A stretch of DNA of 6,001 nt. It comes from a bacterium. GTDB taxonomy: Bacteria > Babelota > Babeliae > Babelales > Vermiphilaceae. Each line of letters starts with the position of its first letter. Position 1 is the first letter of the stretch. The notes beneath the pieces were generated by a model. It was not told the DNA's origin, ran no database searches, and saw nothing but the letters and a program-made list of their open reading frames with translations. Shown here one piece after another: positions 5,541-6,001 of the stretch. The position numbers and the translations under genes are program-made. Where the stretch lies: positions 1 to 6,001 of the forward strand of contig JAKAUA010000035.1 of assembly GCA_021827875.1 (NCBI GenBank), in the 5' to 3' direction.

Positions 5541-5567
5541 AAATCGTTTTTATCAAAGCTGAATAAA

Positions 5568-6001
5568 TTAGCTCTGAATTCTATTCATTAATAGATTGTT
5601 CAATGCCTCAGCTGTGTTTTCTAGCGATGCTTGTCGTAATACGTGCATCCTATCAGGATACTGTTGTGCAAAAGCAGAGGCATTATCTTTTTGGTGTGAT
5701 GTTGTTGCACTTTCAAGCGGAATGGTGATGCATGGCACTTTAAAAAAGTTAATTTCAAATAACGTGCCGGCGCCAGCACGACATATCACGATATCTGCCG
5801 CGCGGTAGCAATAGTGTAATGCTGCATAATAATCAAATACAAATGCAGATATATTCAACTCTGCATACATTTTTTTATATTCATCCACCTCTGCTGCACC
5901 TGTTTGGTGAATAATTTGTATCTTGTTATGCACATGCGGCACATTCTGTAGCCATTGCTTACAGAGCTGATTCAAAAAGAGTGAGCCTTGGGAGCCAGAT
6001 C
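5568..6001 (-). CDS. murG: MurG, UDP-GlcNAc lipid I N-acetylglucosaminyltransferase (C-terminal part)
   Basis: MurG transfers GlcNAc from UDP-GlcNAc to lipid I on the cytoplasmic face of the membrane to give lipid II, the substrate of the PBP encoded nearby. The frame is open to the right edge, and 143 residues are visible of a family of about 350-380. It starts in the conserved glycine-rich segment, SGSQGSLFLN, at the edge. Further on are IIHQTG, AADIVICRAGAGTLFEI (the Glu of this motif contacts the ribose of UDP-GlcNAc in the family) and the PLESATTSHQKDNA block, whose HQ/N residues contact the sugar. This is the C-terminal, nucleotide-sugar-binding Rossmann-like domain (GT28). The TTG near 5975 is not a start, because the conserved GSQG motif lies upstream of it. 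The gene ends with TAA 27 bases from the end of the convergent secreted-protein gene. No clear hairpin terminator lies between them. Confidence 0.95.
   Translation of the reverse strand, partial: SGSQGSLFLNQLCKQWLQNVPHVHNKIQIIHQTGAAEVDEYKKMYAELNISAFVFDYYAALHYCYRAADIVICRAGAGTLFEINFFKVPCITIPLESATTSHQKDNASAFAQQYPDRMHVLRQASLENTAEALNNLLMNRIQS

Noticed and set aside
5541..5567. Bidirectional terminator between the convergent 180-residue-protein gene and murG
   Set aside because: Only a weak, bulged AGCT...AGCT pairing is present, with no proper GC stem and T run.
5596..5808. Open frames opposite murG, and similar ones opposite or within the HAD-like gene (643-873), the PBP (3021-3203, 3554-3787, 4499-4699) and the 180-residue-protein gene (5051-5404)
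   Set aside because: They lie wholly within well-supported genes in other frames, lack ribosome-binding sites and show no recognisable protein features.

Overview
The window is AT-rich bacterial DNA with compact Gram-negative-type gene organisation. Three things identify it. There is a bacterial type A RNase P RNA. There are peptidoglycan genes (a class A penicillin-binding protein and MurG). There are also several small proteins with N-terminal signal peptides and no recognisable family. One of these is a secreted HAD-superfamily protein whose first motif reads DLHD. From memory, this combination (reduced AT-rich genome, many secreted orphan proteins, secreted HAD-like proteins) resembles Candidatus Dependentiae (TM6/Babela-like endosymbionts of protists). 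That placement is an inference and was not tested by any search. The genetic code is standard: tryptophan is TGG, and no TGA interrupts the 637-codon PBP.

Left part, 1-545. The 3' end of an IS30-family element (transposase C-terminus plus its right terminal repeat) enters from the left edge. It abuts the 3' end of a minus-strand gene for a small secreted protein. That gene looks damaged twice. Its stop codon lies inside the IS terminus, and its signal peptide is out of register with its start (ATG-TGA, or GTG with one extra A). A strong stem-loop terminator at 510-540 separates it from the next gene.

Minus-strand block, 546-2412. In the direction of transcription this block holds a 43-codon small ORF with a good Shine-Dalgarno, a 149-residue polytopic membrane protein, rnpB beginning one base after that gene's stop codon, and a secreted HAD-like gene with its own good promoter. 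The HAD gene is split by a one-base frame change at a run of six A. Read with one more A it gives a complete 255-residue protein with all four HAD motifs.

Plus-strand block, 2441-5540. A divergent intergenic region leads to a 136-residue secreted helical protein. Next comes the class A PBP, with an extended -10 promoter of its own, and then a second secreted helical protein of 180 residues.

Right edge, 5568-6001. The C-terminal 143 residues of MurG run convergently on the minus strand and leave the window. MurG makes lipid II and the class A PBP polymerises and cross-links it, so this part of the genome carries wall-synthesis functions. The flanking secreted proteins have no assignable role. 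No tRNA, CRISPR array, origin or riboswitch was seen.
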